A DNA stretch of 64,000 nt from Callaeas wilsoni (lineage: Eukaryota; Chordata; Aves; Passeriformes; Callaeidae): assembly GCA_013398955.1 (NCBI GenBank), contig VWPU01013473.1, forward strand, positions 1 through 64,000. Reading direction: 5' to 3'. Below, piece by piece: positions 11,701-26,700 of this stretch (positions are counted from its first letter, which is position 1; each line of letters begins with the position of its first letter). The position numbers and the translations under genes are program-made. Under the pieces are notes generated by a model, which had not been told where the DNA came from, made no database searches, and was given only the letters and a program-made list of their open reading frames with translations.

Positions 11701-14700
11701 GAAATCACTCGTGGGAGAAAGCGATGCCAATATTTCCCTCAAAACACCACTGGCGGAAGGCAAGAGGTTTCTAAGCCATGACTGGCCCCAGGAGGTGAAG
11801 CAGAAGGAGGTTAAGCCACAGAGTTACTGACGGGAGAAGGCTAGCAAAGAAGAAGTGGAGAGAGGTGCGGAAAAAAAGCGTGGCACAACAGTATTTCCTG
11901 GCTGAGCCCAAGGGTTAGTGATAAAGAAAAGTTACTTAACAATGTAAAGTGAAATGCAGGATCAAGGGAAAATGTAATGAAAACTCTGTCCACCCCCAAG
12001 TCAGAAAGATGACTGTCAGGTTGGGTTAGGTTTGGTGAGATGCAGCCCTTTCACATAAGCAAACCCAAAGTACTGTCACACTTCAACTGTGTCTTTACCC
12101 CCTCCCTCCCTCATTTATGTTATAGTGATATTTAAAACCCAACAAAAATCAAGATAGATTGCTCAACAGTAAAACATAACTAGAGTTTTCTACTTAATAC
12201 ACAGATATACCGGCAGAAAAATAATTTCAACACTAAGGTAGACAAACACACATATTAAAAAATAAAAAGTAGTATAAAGAAATCTATTAAAGAATGTTCA
12301 CTATTTGAAATTCTCCCCAGGATCAACCTGGCATAGAGTAACAGTTCAGAATACAAACATTGTTGTTGAATACAGCTTTTGGTTTAACTCTCATGCATCA
12401 AAGAGTGCATGTGTCATCCATAAAATACAAACATTTCAAGAGCCATTTCTAAAGCTTTACTTTATAAACATTGTCAGAATGAACTGCTGGTGGTTACTTC
12501 TTGCTTTACCCTGGCATCCCATCTGTGCACAAGCAGCACTACAGCTGGGAACAGACAGTAAAAAACACCTTCTGAAAAGGTGATTAGTAAAAAGTGAAAA
12601 CTGCAGTTTTCCCACCCATGACAAGGAAGCACAGCAACAGATCTGTTCATGTCCAACAGAACTGAGTGCAAGGTGAACCAGAGGTTGAACACTGGATGGC
12701 AAAGTGACTTACTGGCTTTGTGGAGAATCCAGATTTTGTATGTGGATTTTCCTATCTCAGATCAGGGCATTTCTAGATATGGACTATGTTTTTCATAAGG
12801 TGAGGGTTTTTTTTAAAATGAGACATTTACTTTGCTACAGCATCTAAAGAAACACACTAATGAGCTGCATTGGTTTCACTGCCCTGTGAACATGTATCAG
12901 TGGCAACCAGCGTCCCCAAGTTAAAAATCTAGATCACAGATGCACATAAACAAAATACAAGGAGAAAATTAGACTGTTGTACTGCATGGATTCTATTTTT
13001 GCAATTCAGCCAGAAAAACAACCATTCATGGATCAAGTTGAGACTGTACAGCATATGGAAAACTGATGCAATTCCACACATACTGTATTCACTACAGTGC
13101 TATTGTACATTAAAAACCCTAGGTAAATTCAAGTAAGTGGAAATTTTCCATGCTACTTTTATGGATAAGAGCTTTCAAGCAGTGCAGGAACAATTTTCTG
13201 ATGTTATAAAACACTTGGACAATACTCAAATGTTGGTACATCAAATGCTTCTTTAATTCACAAATTTTGTAAGAAAAAACACCTGCTAAGTGACGTCAGA
13301 ATTCCAGTAGCAATGTTCTCAGGGGAAAAAATGTCTGCAGAAATAGCAATCAGCTAAAATATTTATATTTTTATAAATTATTGCATGTAAAGTATTCTAA
13401 AGGGATAAATAACCATTTTGGCAATCCAGCTTCTTGCGCTGGTTACCGAATTCAGGAAGGTTATTTTGGTGGCATTTTAGTTCATCCAGGGCTCTTTGCA
13501 CGCGGACCTAAATGGATATACCATTAATAATGGAAGTGTTGGCACTGTCATACCTAGAGTTATCGGTTCCAATAAGGAGCATATGCCTCTTGCAGAGACA
13601 CTGAGGTCACCTCTGTCCCTGCAGGGACATCCATCAGCAGGGCCCTGCAGCACAGAGGGACTCACACACCACGGAAGCCGTAGGACGGCACCGGGAGCCA
13701 AAGGACACTTACTTGTCACTGCAATGTTGATCTCTCCTGACCTTGGTGTCAGCTCCCCGTCCTGTGGCAGCTGTGACATGCCCGAGGTGCGCAGGGGCTC
13801 CAGGCTGAGGGAGCTGTCGGTGCCGAAGTCGCCGAGCGCCGAGCGCCTGCTCGCCGGCTGCCCCCGCGTGAGCCTCTCCATGTCAAAGGCTACATTATCT
13901 GTGCACGGCACGTTGGGCTGGGGAGAAACACAGCTCCACGTTACAGTGGTGAACGTGCTACCTGCAGCAAACCTATACAGTGAATAAAATCACACACATG
14001 CACTCTTCTCAGCCGCCGGGGCTGTCCTGAGGTCACACAGGAGAGAAAGACATGAATGAGTAACTTCTACCTGAAGTCACCTCTTAAAGAGGAGAAGGAA
14101 GAAGCAGAAAAAAGGACTGAGACACAAGGAAGGGACTCAAGTACACTTGTATCACAGCCTATACCTGTAGGGTTTACCACAACCATGACAAACTCTGAAT
14201 TCTACTGTAGCCTCTTCTAAAAACCCAGGGATGTTATTAACTGCATAAACAGGTCATCTGCAATGTATCTGCCACTATTTCTTAGGAAATATGCAAATTT
14301 GCAACTGACACAGCTAAAAATGGCACTTTGGACAGTCTCTTCATACGTTCTTCTCTTACTCTGAAAAGAGCATCACTCCTACTTTAATTTTTTCCTCATA
14401 CAGGAAAGATTAAAAAAATCTTCTTTGAGGATTCACTGCTATCTCTGTGAACTGGTCAATGAAAGCAGTCCTCGGGGATCTCATAAGCCATGAGCTGCTT
14501 GAGGAAAACTCACTGGCCTTGTCTAGGGTGGGGCTTTTAAGGTGTAAATTTGAGGCTGCCTACAGGAAACCACAAGAACAAGAGATTCAGAGAGTAAATT
14601 TAACAGGGAAGGGTTGAAAGGACTTGAGAAACAGGAAGATTACAGAGAATCTAGCATACTTCTAGTAGATAATTGTAATAAATGCAAATATAATAATATA

Positions 14701-17700
14701 TTCTCAACAACCAACCAGAGAAAGAAGGAAAAACAACAAATCAGCACCAAAGAAACTGGTAAAACCCCTCAAATATTTTCTGAGTAAGGGTACTGGAACA
14801 CCCTTCCCCCTCTCTCCCCTACAGTTATTCTTCCTATTCTGGGTCTCAGACATGGGAGGAAGAAGAGCTCAGAACAGAGCAACTTACCACAATTCCCAGT
14901 GCCTTCAAAATGTTCAGTTTACACATTGGACACGTACAGTGCTCACTGAGCCATGGATCCACACAGACTTTGTGGAACACATGCCTAGAAGAACAGAGAA
15001 GGCACATACATAGTTTACAAATAATTCTATTTCATGCAATGAAAACTACTTAAACTTTTGGATAGTTGCTTTTATTTAATTTTAAAATACATGCAGACCT
15101 TAGAATTGCCAGTATTCTGTGCTAATTACAGTAAATTTAAAAAATTTGCTTGTCATTGTCACCCTTTACTAACAGTTCCATTATGAGGAAACACTTGAAG
15201 ATTTTAATTCCCCCCTTACCCCTACCCCCTTTTATTGTGGATATGAGTAGAAGATGTAAGGTAAAAGAACCAAGGTAATGTTTTTTTTTTTTGTTTATTG
15301 TCTAAAGTATTCTCTCAGTTTTGATGCAGAATTTCACCTTAAACTCGGTATGAAGAGCCCAGATCCATCAGCTCTCAATTTTGTTCACAAGACAGTGGAA
15401 CCAACTCAAACACACTCCTGTTTGACTTTGAAAAAGCTTTTATAATTAGCAAATTGAAGTAAAAAGAAGGCTTTCCCTGCCATCAGTATTTCTTGATATC
15501 AAGAAGGAAAACATGTCCATCATCATACAGTTGTCATAAAAATAAAAGGAGAGGCAAACTGGGCTTTCAGAGATGGAAAGGCAAACTGGGCTCCTACTTG
15601 CACAGCAGGGAACTCTGCAACAGGCAACAGTCTGAATTGCCTCCTACATTGCATTAAAAATCTTAGTCACATACATGAATGTAAATGTAACAGTGTTGGG
15701 ATTGATATAAACCAGTATAACAAGGAAGGACTATGCAGAGACCAAAACAAAGTATATAAATTAAAGGAAGTAAGGGAAATGCCCTCTTAGCTTTTCAAAA
15801 GGCAAATAACTTTTTAAAGCACATTCATGGCAGGAATGGGTATCACAAGACTGTCTACCCAATACAGCTTTAGCAAATACTCATAATAACCCAGTCTGAG
15901 GAACTGCCTATGATAATTCCTATGATAAGAGCCCTGATCTTTCATTTCCAGCGGTGCTGACTGCACAGCAAGAAGCCAGTAAGAGCAGGCACACCCAAAC
16001 ACGACAGACTGGTGATCATGACAAACATCAGCAATTCCAAGGGCTGCTTAGTCAGCCAAGAGCTGTGCTCTGGAGCCAGCAGGGAAAGGGGCAGGGGCAG
16101 AATGAGCAGTTCTTGCCATCTGTTTGAGGGATCAGCAGGGTCTGGAAGAGGTGGTCATGCGTGCCCCCAGGGCAGCAGAAAGCTGAGATACTCTCTGTCC
16201 CCTCCTTGCTTGGGTTACACTTGTGCTCTGTGCCTCAGAAAGCTCATCATGGAATCTCAGAGTTCTTTGCTCCCTATCCCCTGGGATTTTAAAACTAGAG
16301 ACCAAATAAGGCATGTTACCAGATAATTCTCTTTTAAATCTCTGGAAAGCAATCTGAAAGGCCTCCTGAAACCGTTAAACATGGCAAAAGACAGTATTTA
16401 ATTACGTTCTATGTCTACTCAGGCTGACGGAGGGACTAAAGAATATGAACATAATGAAGTTCTATGCAGCTACAGCTGTATGTCCTACCTGTACCAACGA
16501 AAGATGCAGAATTAGGGTGTAAATAAGTCAACAGAAGATGGACAGGGAGCAAAAGAATTTTGCTTACCTCTATCCCAGCTAATGCAGGAATAGAAACTTA
16601 AAGAACCTCAGTTAGTCACTTGGCTGGCCTGTGTCCTCTAGCAAGATGGCCATCACAGGAAACAGGGTATGTACAGTGCCTTCTGTTCAAATCATCACCC
16701 AAAATAGACTCATTTCTGCTATTATTAAGTCTTAAAGCATGCCCTTTATTACTCACAAAACTACAGGAAACAATGTTTAGAAACTCTGGGTGATACAAAA
16801 TGGTTTGAAATATGCTGAAACATTCAGAGATGCTATTTTCCTATGTTAGGCAAATTATGACTTTTATTTACTTATATTTTCTTTTAAGTCCCTGGAGTCT
16901 TTTTTTTAAAGTAGAACAAACCTGAAAATCTAATATTTTGGGCGAGAGCAGACATCGAGACTCCACAGAAGTACGAAAACAGCTTTATTATATCATTAGT
17001 GGCTAATCAGTGCTGTAGAAGCACTCAGACCAAGTGAAGCAGGCGACTGATATAGATGCCAACCTGCATCCACTAAATCTTATGAGTTATTTTAAAAAGT
17101 CATTAGCACTTGGTATATTTATACACACAGCCCAATTGTTTTTGTGACCCCCTAATTCCTTGCTTTTAGTTCCTAAACCTTCAAGGATGTTTATTAATGT
17201 GTTTCAAAGAAGTGCAGTTCTCCAAAGGTTATTGATTTAGAAAGCATGGCTCTGCCTAGTACTTACACAGTTTCTCTACCCCTTAAAAAGTTTGCTGATA
17301 GCATCATTGTGACTCAGGCTCTATCTGGATTTCTCTGTTTGCAAGAGTTAAAAAGCAGTTATACAGCAATGACGATAGCAAACAAGAATTATTTTAAAAC
17401 CTCACCCTGACAAAGTAAGCCCTTGCAATTCCTGCTCTCATAAACCTTCTCCATCTTCCTATTTCTGTCCTTGGTATTGCAAGACCATAAATTGAAGAGT
17501 TCCCAGCGAGTTGCTCCTGGTCACGACAGCTGATGACGCTCCCTCAGGAGCCACACGCTGGGGATTCAGGTGTGACACAGCCTCTGCTGCTTCTCCAGCT
17601 CGGGCTGGAGGAAGCAGGGCCGGCAGCCAGGCTGGCAGCCAGGCTGGCAGCGCTGACGGAGTCTCCCACGCGGGCACAACTCCAGGCAGGTGACCTGCAG

Positions 17701-20700
17701 GTATTTTTCCACTCTGTCAGCACACCCAATCCAGTTGCCCTCCAGCTGGTAATAAACACCTTAACACCGACTCTTGTACAACACGGCTTCCTCGCAGCAT
17801 TTCACAAGGGAGAAAGTGAGTTAGGAATGTCTTCCGGTGGTGTAAGGCCTCCAAATTCACACATCACAAAAGGAGAAGGGTTGGATGATTTATAAGTGCT
17901 GTTTGCCTAGAGCTCACTACCCTTCCCTGCTCTCAGTGCAGCATCCCACCAAAGGGACCTCTGCTGCTGCGAAGTAGCATCCTTGGCTACTGCTGGAGGC
18001 AGCTGTCCCCCTGGCCCTGGGGTCCAAGACACTGCAGGAAGCAGAAAGGATGCCATCAAAACTCTGTGTTAATTTGGTCTTAAAAAGAAAAAGGCAGCTA
18101 TTTGCAGCAGCACAGAATCAAACATGAAAATCTGAAAATCTGGTTTAGTCACTTTTGTCACTTTCCTCCTCCTTGCCCAGGACAGGAATGAAGAATTTGG
18201 CTGACAAGCCATTTATTTTCAAGTATTTTCTACTCTTTTTATTACTTTCCCATCTTGGTAATTCCTTCCTTCCCAGGCCATCTTTCTGCCCTTTCCAATG
18301 TCATTTTCTGCTCTTCTCTAACCTGTCACTTTGCTCTCCCCTTCCCTTATCTCTCACTAATCCTTCACACTACCAACTCCTGATCACTTTTCACCTAGTG
18401 CCTGTTCAGCCCCTAGATGCAACAGTGTGATGGCAGAATAAAATTATCTGAATAACGAAAATTGTCCATGAGGTTTGTCTTTTGCTAGGATCCCTCTGAC
18501 ATTTGCTTCCTCTACTTATTTTTCATTTACATAACGACATTCACAAAAGACACATTCCTCAAGCTTGGAAGCCTAAAACTGATGGCTGCTCGTCCCCCTG
18601 TGCACTAAAGCTATAGGTATGTCCATAGGCTGCTGGCACTGAACATACTTCTCTCTCTGAAGCACAAAATGAACTATTGCAAACAATGCAGCTGAATTTG
18701 TACCATTTTCACTTCAGTTTATTTTTAAATTTGTCACAATTTCCCGCACGCCACAAAACTTTACATCACAAATGTGGTGTTTTCCTACAGAATTTTAGGT
18801 GCAACTTGCTCAGCTGCTGGCAGATTTTGCCTGCTGTGTGTCTGCCCAGACCAGATTCCTCTGCTGAGGCACAGTGTGACAGACCATACTTAACTGCAGA
18901 GAACAACTGTGGTACTAAAGGGAAAGGCTACTTTCAAATTGATGAAAGCAGCAATGATGTCGCATGTTAGTGATTCCTACTGTCTAATGATTACAGCTTC
19001 CCCAACAGGCACAGTAAGAAGAACTTCTAGCCTTTTATTTGCTTCCTCTTGGTCAAGTAATTTTCTCCATGTTTTTCTTGCAATTTATTTTCTCATCTGT
19101 CTTAGAAACTCTCTTGTAGGCTTTGTTTTATTGTCTATGTGCCATTTGGTGGTTGGTTTTTTTTTTTTGTTTAAACAAACACTGCATGCTGAGCTAAAAT
19201 GGGAGGCTGAAGTATGAGCAAGTAGAAGGGAGTTAAACCTCCATAACAAGATTTGGGGAGAAGCATCTCAGGTACTGAAGACTGAAAAATCTTACATGGA
19301 ATCTGAAATTTATTTGGCCCATCTTTGCAGGTACTACTTGGCTTTTCATCTACAAATATGAAAATGTCTTGTGGAAAGCATCCATCTTACTGTTTATGTC
19401 TAGCCTAGATGGTTTTGCACTCGACTTAAAAGCTGGGCTGCAGCACATGAAAAGTGAGATGTAAAAAAGAAGTAGAAAGCGAACATAAAAGTTGTCATAC
19501 AGCCTTCGGCAGGAATGTAATCTGAGCCTTCACTGACCTTACATTCTTGTGAAAAACAGAACAAAAAATGATCTACACAAGAGCCTTGATCTCTCCTTTA
19601 CATGGGAGACTGCACTGGGGCAGGATGTGCTGAGGTGGCAGCCAGGTGCACCCGCATGCAGCTCCCTGAACAGCTGTAACTATCCCTGAGAGCCCAGAGC
19701 TTCCTGTCTGCAGGACCGCGGCTCAACAAAGGTGTCTGAAGGAAAAAGACTTTTCTTTCTTTCCTTTTTTAAATTAAAAAAAAAAAACCCAATTATCACC
19801 TTGTTTAAATGGTCTGTATTGTATCTGTGGATATAGCAACATACCCACTGCTTGGACAGGGGCAGCTGTTTAACTAAGGAAGTTGGCTTTTAATCCCAAC
19901 TCTGCCTTGTGCTCAGTGGGAACAGTCGTTTCCCTACCAGGAAAGCCTCACTCTCTCTTCACTGGCAAGGACACTGGCAAAGACCTCCTCCTGCCCTTTG
20001 TTCAGTATCAAGAGAAAGGCACAGAGGACTTGTGGCCTTTCACTCCACGTCCTTGAGCCTCACCGTACCACCCTGAACTACACAAGATAAGCTTTCTGAA
20101 GAGGCAGTTTACCAAACAATCATCTCAGTGGTCAAAAGTCAGTGTGCAGTTTCCAGAAGTTCCTCCTCTAATTTCTGAATAACCTTCTGCATAACATAGC
20201 AAAAGAGCAGTGCTTAATTCACCTATACAAGCTTCACCTGAGATTGAAATAAATGATGTAACTCTGAAATCTTTACTTAACACTTGGGAGTACATTCTTC
20301 AGGGCAAGAGGACATCAACTCTGAGTAAAAATGACCGAATTGTAAAAATGAAACGCATTCCCATCCACATGACCAAAAGCTCCAAAATCTTTACAATCTA
20401 AGCTCTTCTATTCCTAAATATTTTAATGAGAGTTTCTAAATAATCAGTTGTAGGGTATTTTAGCTAAACAACGTTGAGTATCTAAAACAGGTCATTGTTT
20501 CCTACTGTCCAAGAGGTAAGGAACACAGAGAACAGTAAACAAAATTAGATTTTTGGCTTCGGAAGTATAATGCACACATATTTTGATCAGTAAGATACAG
20601 AATAATCCTGTTTTCCTTTTATGATGACGGAAATAGACTGCACATTAGAAGATATTCCAGCTATTCAGAACAGCCTGCAGGAGGATTTAGAAGACCAATA

Positions 20701-23700
20701 ATGAGCTCTTATGTGCTGCTGCTGCCTGACTGGAGATCGACTCCCAACACGACTTTGCTGCTTCTAAAGTATCATGCAGAACCATTTATGTACCAAGCAC
20801 AAGCCAAGTTACTGGATCTTGCTGCATATATACAACCTAATTGACACGTGGGTTTTGTGCCTGGAGATGAGGAGATATCTTTGAATTTCAGGACACAAAG
20901 GAAAGATGTCCTTGGTAATGCTTAAAGCTACCAAAATGTATGATTCATCAAAATCAACCACCAGGTGGAAAAGTATTTAAAAGCATCTCTCAAAGAGAAA
21001 ATGTCCCAAAACAACTCAAGAAGGGAATTGGAATGGAAACAAACCGAAAACCTGTAAATGTCAACAAAATGCCATAAAGGGGGTGGAAGCTGTTGCATTT
21101 TAAGCACTAATGCAGAATCACCAGCGAGTACAGATCTTCAGACACAAGCCAAGATCACACTGCATTGGAGAGACCAAAGACAGATGACAGCACGGTGGCT
21201 GACTAACGTCAGGAGGTATGAAGGTTGCAAAGACTGCATTTCCATTTCCTACATTTGCAGAAACCAGTAGCCAGTTGTTGCACATCTACTGTGCAGAATG
21301 CTGCAGCTGTACCTGGCTCATTATACGCGAGTTTTCTGAGTCTGCCCATCACTTGGTCCTTACACCTGCACCCCTCCACCTCACTGCAATCTCAATAGCT
21401 CCACTGCCAATATCTTTAATATAATTCTATTTAATCTCCACCATCCTAACAGTGCCAGCACCCACATTCACACCTTCTGGCACCATAGTCTAAAATAAAG
21501 TAGCTGTTATTAGGACTGAAAACATCCAACAAATGCATTTGTGAATTACAACGAACCCATTACATGAAATGAATCAAAAGAGCACCAAAAGAAAACAGTT
21601 TCCAAACAAAGCAACTTTATTATCTTACTTGCATGGCAAAATGCGAACAACATCGTTCTGCTTGTAACTCTCAATGCAGACAGCACAATGATCAAAGTCT
21701 GGGTCTGTTTCCTAAAATGAACAGAATGAGAATTCAAGTCAAGAGTTGAGGCTATGACAAATGTCAAAGTAGTTGTGACTAGGACATGAACTGCACTGTG
21801 CCAAGTGGCTGCTACTAAGCTATAAACCCATGACTGGGTTATTGTAGTCCAACATGACTTAAGCAAGAAAATCATCTCATACATGCAAAACTCCCTTTTT
21901 TTTGGAGCTGGTAAATCATCATTTGAAACATAAACTAAGGCCTAAATGATTCTAATGTTCAGTGAAATCATTATAAAATAGTGGAGATTTTCCTAGACTT
22001 CCTTTTTTAACTTCCAACTTGGAGCTAACATTTTTATCTTATTGAGGGTTTTTTTTTGTTGTTTTGGCAGAATAAGAATTCTGGGGCTCATTTTTACAGC
22101 CAGAACTAGCACATTTTACTTATTGCAGAGTAGTCCCATATTTGTTTCTGCTGCTTACTTGCAGAATTATCTCTGCTCTTATCCAGATGTGAATATGAGG
22201 ATCACTGATCGACTAGCTCCTCTCTTTTCTGTTTTCCAGAAGTTATGATTTTTAAAAATATTTTTAAAATACGGTATTTTAAAATTTCAAATGAAAAAGA
22301 GGACTTCATTTGGATATAGCTATGGCATCAACAATACATATTTAAAATGTTTGGGCCTGTGACACAAACAGGCTGTGCCTTCTCTTAGTTCAACTTCATT
22401 GCTCTTTTCGATGCCAACCAGCTACAAGCCAGACACCAAGACAAGGACCAGAGCAAGGCCACAGCCACTCCTGGTCAGCACCAGCCAGGGCTGCACACAG
22501 AGAATCCTCACGGCTCCTATGAGGAACAAAAAGGTTTTTCCCACTCTGTTCACCTGCACCTCATGCTGTCTGTACTGCAACCTACATAACACCTGCCTGT
22601 TTTGAATTAACACTGTCAAGACAACAGCATCTCTTTACATGAAAAAGTTCCTCTAATCCGTACGTTCTCCCATTCCAGTAAAGATTTAGTGCAGTGGGCT
22701 GTTTTGAAATAGAGCTACAGAGGGTGGGAGGAAGAACAAAAAGATTTTCTCTGCCTTCTCTCTGGAAGCAAATTTTCCTATCACTTCTTAATCTCCCATT
22801 GCTGATAGTGTTGATAAGAAAGAAAAAAAGGAATCACAGTAAAAAGGCCCTAGGAAATAATATTTTAAAAATTAAATCATAGCCAGAATTCCTCTGCCTT
22901 TTAAAAATTTAAGCTAAAAAATTAGGCAAGATTAAATGACTATTTTTTCCTTTCAGAATCAAAAATGAAGTAATACTGCTCATAAAAGTAGAAAAAGCTT
23001 AGGACTTAACACACCATATACGTTAGTTTGTATACTAGCAAGAAATATTCTTGGAGTAACAATTACTGAAATACCTACTTATGCTCCCCCTTAACTTAAT
23101 GAATAGCTGTGTTTTATTTAAGAGATATCTTCAATTACCTGTCTTTTAAATTTATTTTCCCTTTACAGAACTTACATATGGAAAGGTTCTAAGCTTAAGA
23201 ATCCCACATAAACAATGCCAGCCCTATGCACTCATGCCAGGACAACCTCCCAGTCAGCCAGCACACAAAACCACGCTCAGTCACAGTTGCCAGATGGAGT
23301 GCAAATAGTATTTAAGCAAGAAAAACTTCTTTGAAATATACAGACTTACAGCACACATCAATACTAACAGTTACACAAAATATTGTGCCATGGGACAAAG
23401 TAAGCCTCCAACAAGGAAGGCAAAGCAATAAATCCGAAACAGAAAGAAAAAACTGAGATTGTTTCCTCAGAAAAAAATTAAACATGATGCTCAAGTTTAT
23501 CATGTTGAAATCTTATTATTATACCTTATCACCCTTCTTTACTGTCCTGGTTGTCAATTTACCAATGGCTTTCTTGGCAGCATCTCCAAGACGACGCTAA
23601 TAAAGTGACAAAGAAGAGAACACAAATTAACCCTGATAAACAAGCTTCATTAGTGTCCTTTATAATGACTTATTTGGACTCAATAATACCAGTGCAATAC

Positions 23701-26700
23701 ACACTATGGCAGTAGGCCAACACATAAGACAAAATGCAAACACAGCAAAGCACAGAGATTTGTTGAGAAGGAAAAATAGCCAACAGTTGAATCCTCAAAT
23801 GTTCTCCATAAGCATGGGCATAAAACTCATGGACTGTATAAAAGTCCACAGAAGTGAGTCAACACTGATGTGCAAAACTAATCAAACACAGGTTGCAGGA
23901 TAAAAGCTGAAGCAATGTCCCCTCCTGATGATTTCCATTATATTCTGTTCATACTAGTTTTTATTCAGTGTGCTGTAATATACTGCTTGTTCTCTTAAGC
24001 TTGAATTATTTTTATATTTCCCCTCTGAGCAGGCTGATCTTATTCTGAGATGCAAAAGATCCTCCCAGTGTAACCTAGTTTCTCTCTTGTTATTACCCAA
24101 AACCACCAGGATCTCATAAAGGAAAAAAATGATGGGTCACAAAATCTAAATAAGCCAATACAGACTTAAATAAAGCTGAAATGAATACTGGTTTGAAGAT
24201 AACCTCAATCTGAATGCAGAGGCCAAACTGGTTTTTTGCTGTTTGTGCTGCTTTATACCACCACAGTTGGATGGAAGGAGCCTTTTCTGACATTCAAGTG
24301 CTGATTCCTACAGAAATGCCCAGCTCCCAGCCAATAAAGAACAGCTCTTAGTCAGTGTTTTCCCACTGCGGTCCCAGAGTTGGGCACTGAATGAAACAAA
24401 GATCCTGTCATCTTCCTTCAGGGACATGAGACATCAGAATTGCTTTACAACTGACTTAAAAAACACAAGTTCATGTACTTCCTCTCCCCTCCAACCTGCA
24501 CTAAATACTCTGCCTTTGAAAGGGGTGGGCTGCTTCTGAGAATGCAGCTCTCAAAGCCTTTGCTGCATCCTGCAATGAATGTGTGTGGTTTTGTGCCCAC
24601 CCTCTCTAAAACTGAAACCCAAATCCTTCATAAGGTGTACCCCCTGTATCACACATTTCCCTGCATACAAACTAAAATGAAAGTTGCTTTTATTTGAGAA
24701 ACACAATAACCTCAGAAGTCTGTATCACAACTGACTGTAAAGCTTATTCTAGAATTACATAAGCACTTTTCTTCCTTGTGGTTTTCACAGAACAGCAGCT
24801 CTTATTTTACATTTTTTAGAGCAAGGATTTGAAAAAAATCAGATACACGGCCTCAGCTACTGAAGTATATCCATGTAGGAAGCACAGCATCAGAAGCAGA
24901 GCTGAGATAGGAAATTATGTGCTTCCTAAAGCCAGAAATCTCATCCTAACTTCAATATGTGAGAATTTGGTCAATTTAAGCAGATATAAATTACATGCCC
25001 TGGAACGAGCATATTGGCCTGAGTGCTTAACGACACAGAACACACTGGGCACAGTGCTGGAGTAGATAACCACTGCATAACCAAAAGCCTGATTTCTAAG
25101 AGAGGAACGAGGCTGAAATGGCATTTAGCGTAAATACTCAACACTACCAGCTAAGCAAACGTGGGTAGTAGTATCTATATTTCATTCTACTGCATGTGAT
25201 TGTATATGCACTTCAAGAAACTTTAAAGATTATTTTCCCATTGAGAGTATATTATTTCAGCAGAACTCTTCCAACATACTGAAGTTCTTTTACATAAATA
25301 AATTTGCTAAATAATAACTTTCATCTCTTCTGTTTAAGAGGTCAATCTCTTCCATTTTCTAATTTTAACAAATACTCTTTCATGCTAACACTGGAAATGC
25401 TCAGGATTTGCTATTTTGCTAAGTTAGGGCACAGGCACACAGCATATGCTTGCCTTTAAAACCCACAACTGTCTGGATGGAAAAGGTCACTTCCACATGC
25501 AAAGGAGTTTCACACCTCCGGCGGAAGCGCGTAAGAGTAACTTTGTGAAATACCAATACCTACTTGTGTTATCTACAAAATACAGCAAGTTTTTGATGGC
25601 TTTGATTTAAAAAACAGAAAAACGTGCGCATTGACATAATTTAAAAACAAGATCATAGTCTAAACCAAGTTATTTCATCACTAACAGTACAGTCTTTGTG
25701 AAAGCTCTCAAAGCTCTTTAAAAATAAGCTGTAGCTGTCGCCACCTTCTTATTAAAGTTTAATAAGCTCAGCTTTTTAAACCACATAAAATTTTCATCAA
25801 GTTTCTCCTGACCTTTGTAAAAATCTAAAGAAAGAAAAAAGGTCATAAGAGCCCTTTCCCAATGGAGCAACTGTTTTGAAACGTGGACATTTGGAAGAAG
25901 CCTAGAGCCATGTAGGGGATAGAGAAGGCACAATTTAGTATTCCAAAGACATTCATTAAGTTACAGTTATATTTAAACTTTCACCATCCCAAGGGACCAC
26001 ACTAAGTACCGGCTACAGTGTGGTCATTTAAGAATGACATCCTTAGGAAAATCTACAGGATGCCCATGGGACCTGCAGCATCAGACACTACTTATAGTAA
26101 CTGAAAAGGAAATCCTGTGCCACAGGCGAGGCTTTGCAAGTTTGAATTTATTTTAGGCCTGACAGAACACCGAAGAACTGCCCCACAGTCATCTGCTGTA
26201 ATTTGGGGGAAAGCGGGGACAGTGACTAGAGGTCAGGAGGTTTCTAAGTTAGCCTTGACAGAGAGACAGGGCAAAGAGGGCACTGTGGATTTCCTGAGCT
26301 TTACTGACCCTTCTCAATAAAAGCTAAGGCACATTATGGAGGGTCATTAAGTCCACACTAGTAGAACATTTACTCCTAAAGTTCAATCTGTGTTTGAGTT
26401 GACAACTTGATTTGGTCTAGATCTCTGAGTATGGCCATACATAACCCACTTCCTTTAACAAATTAAAAGTTGAAAAAGAATGTAAGAAAGGCGTATTGGA
26501 CAAAATTTTAGTTAAAATATATGACCAGAAGAATTAGGCACTCCTTACCAAGAGCGATCTTTAATAAAGCTGAAATTTAACACATACCACTAAGCAGCTC
26601 TACACCTTAGTTTTCTTACTCTAACATTCATGACAGATTATGATTTGAGAATACTTTTATACAATTTCTGAATTACCTTAACTATTACAGAAGGTATCCT

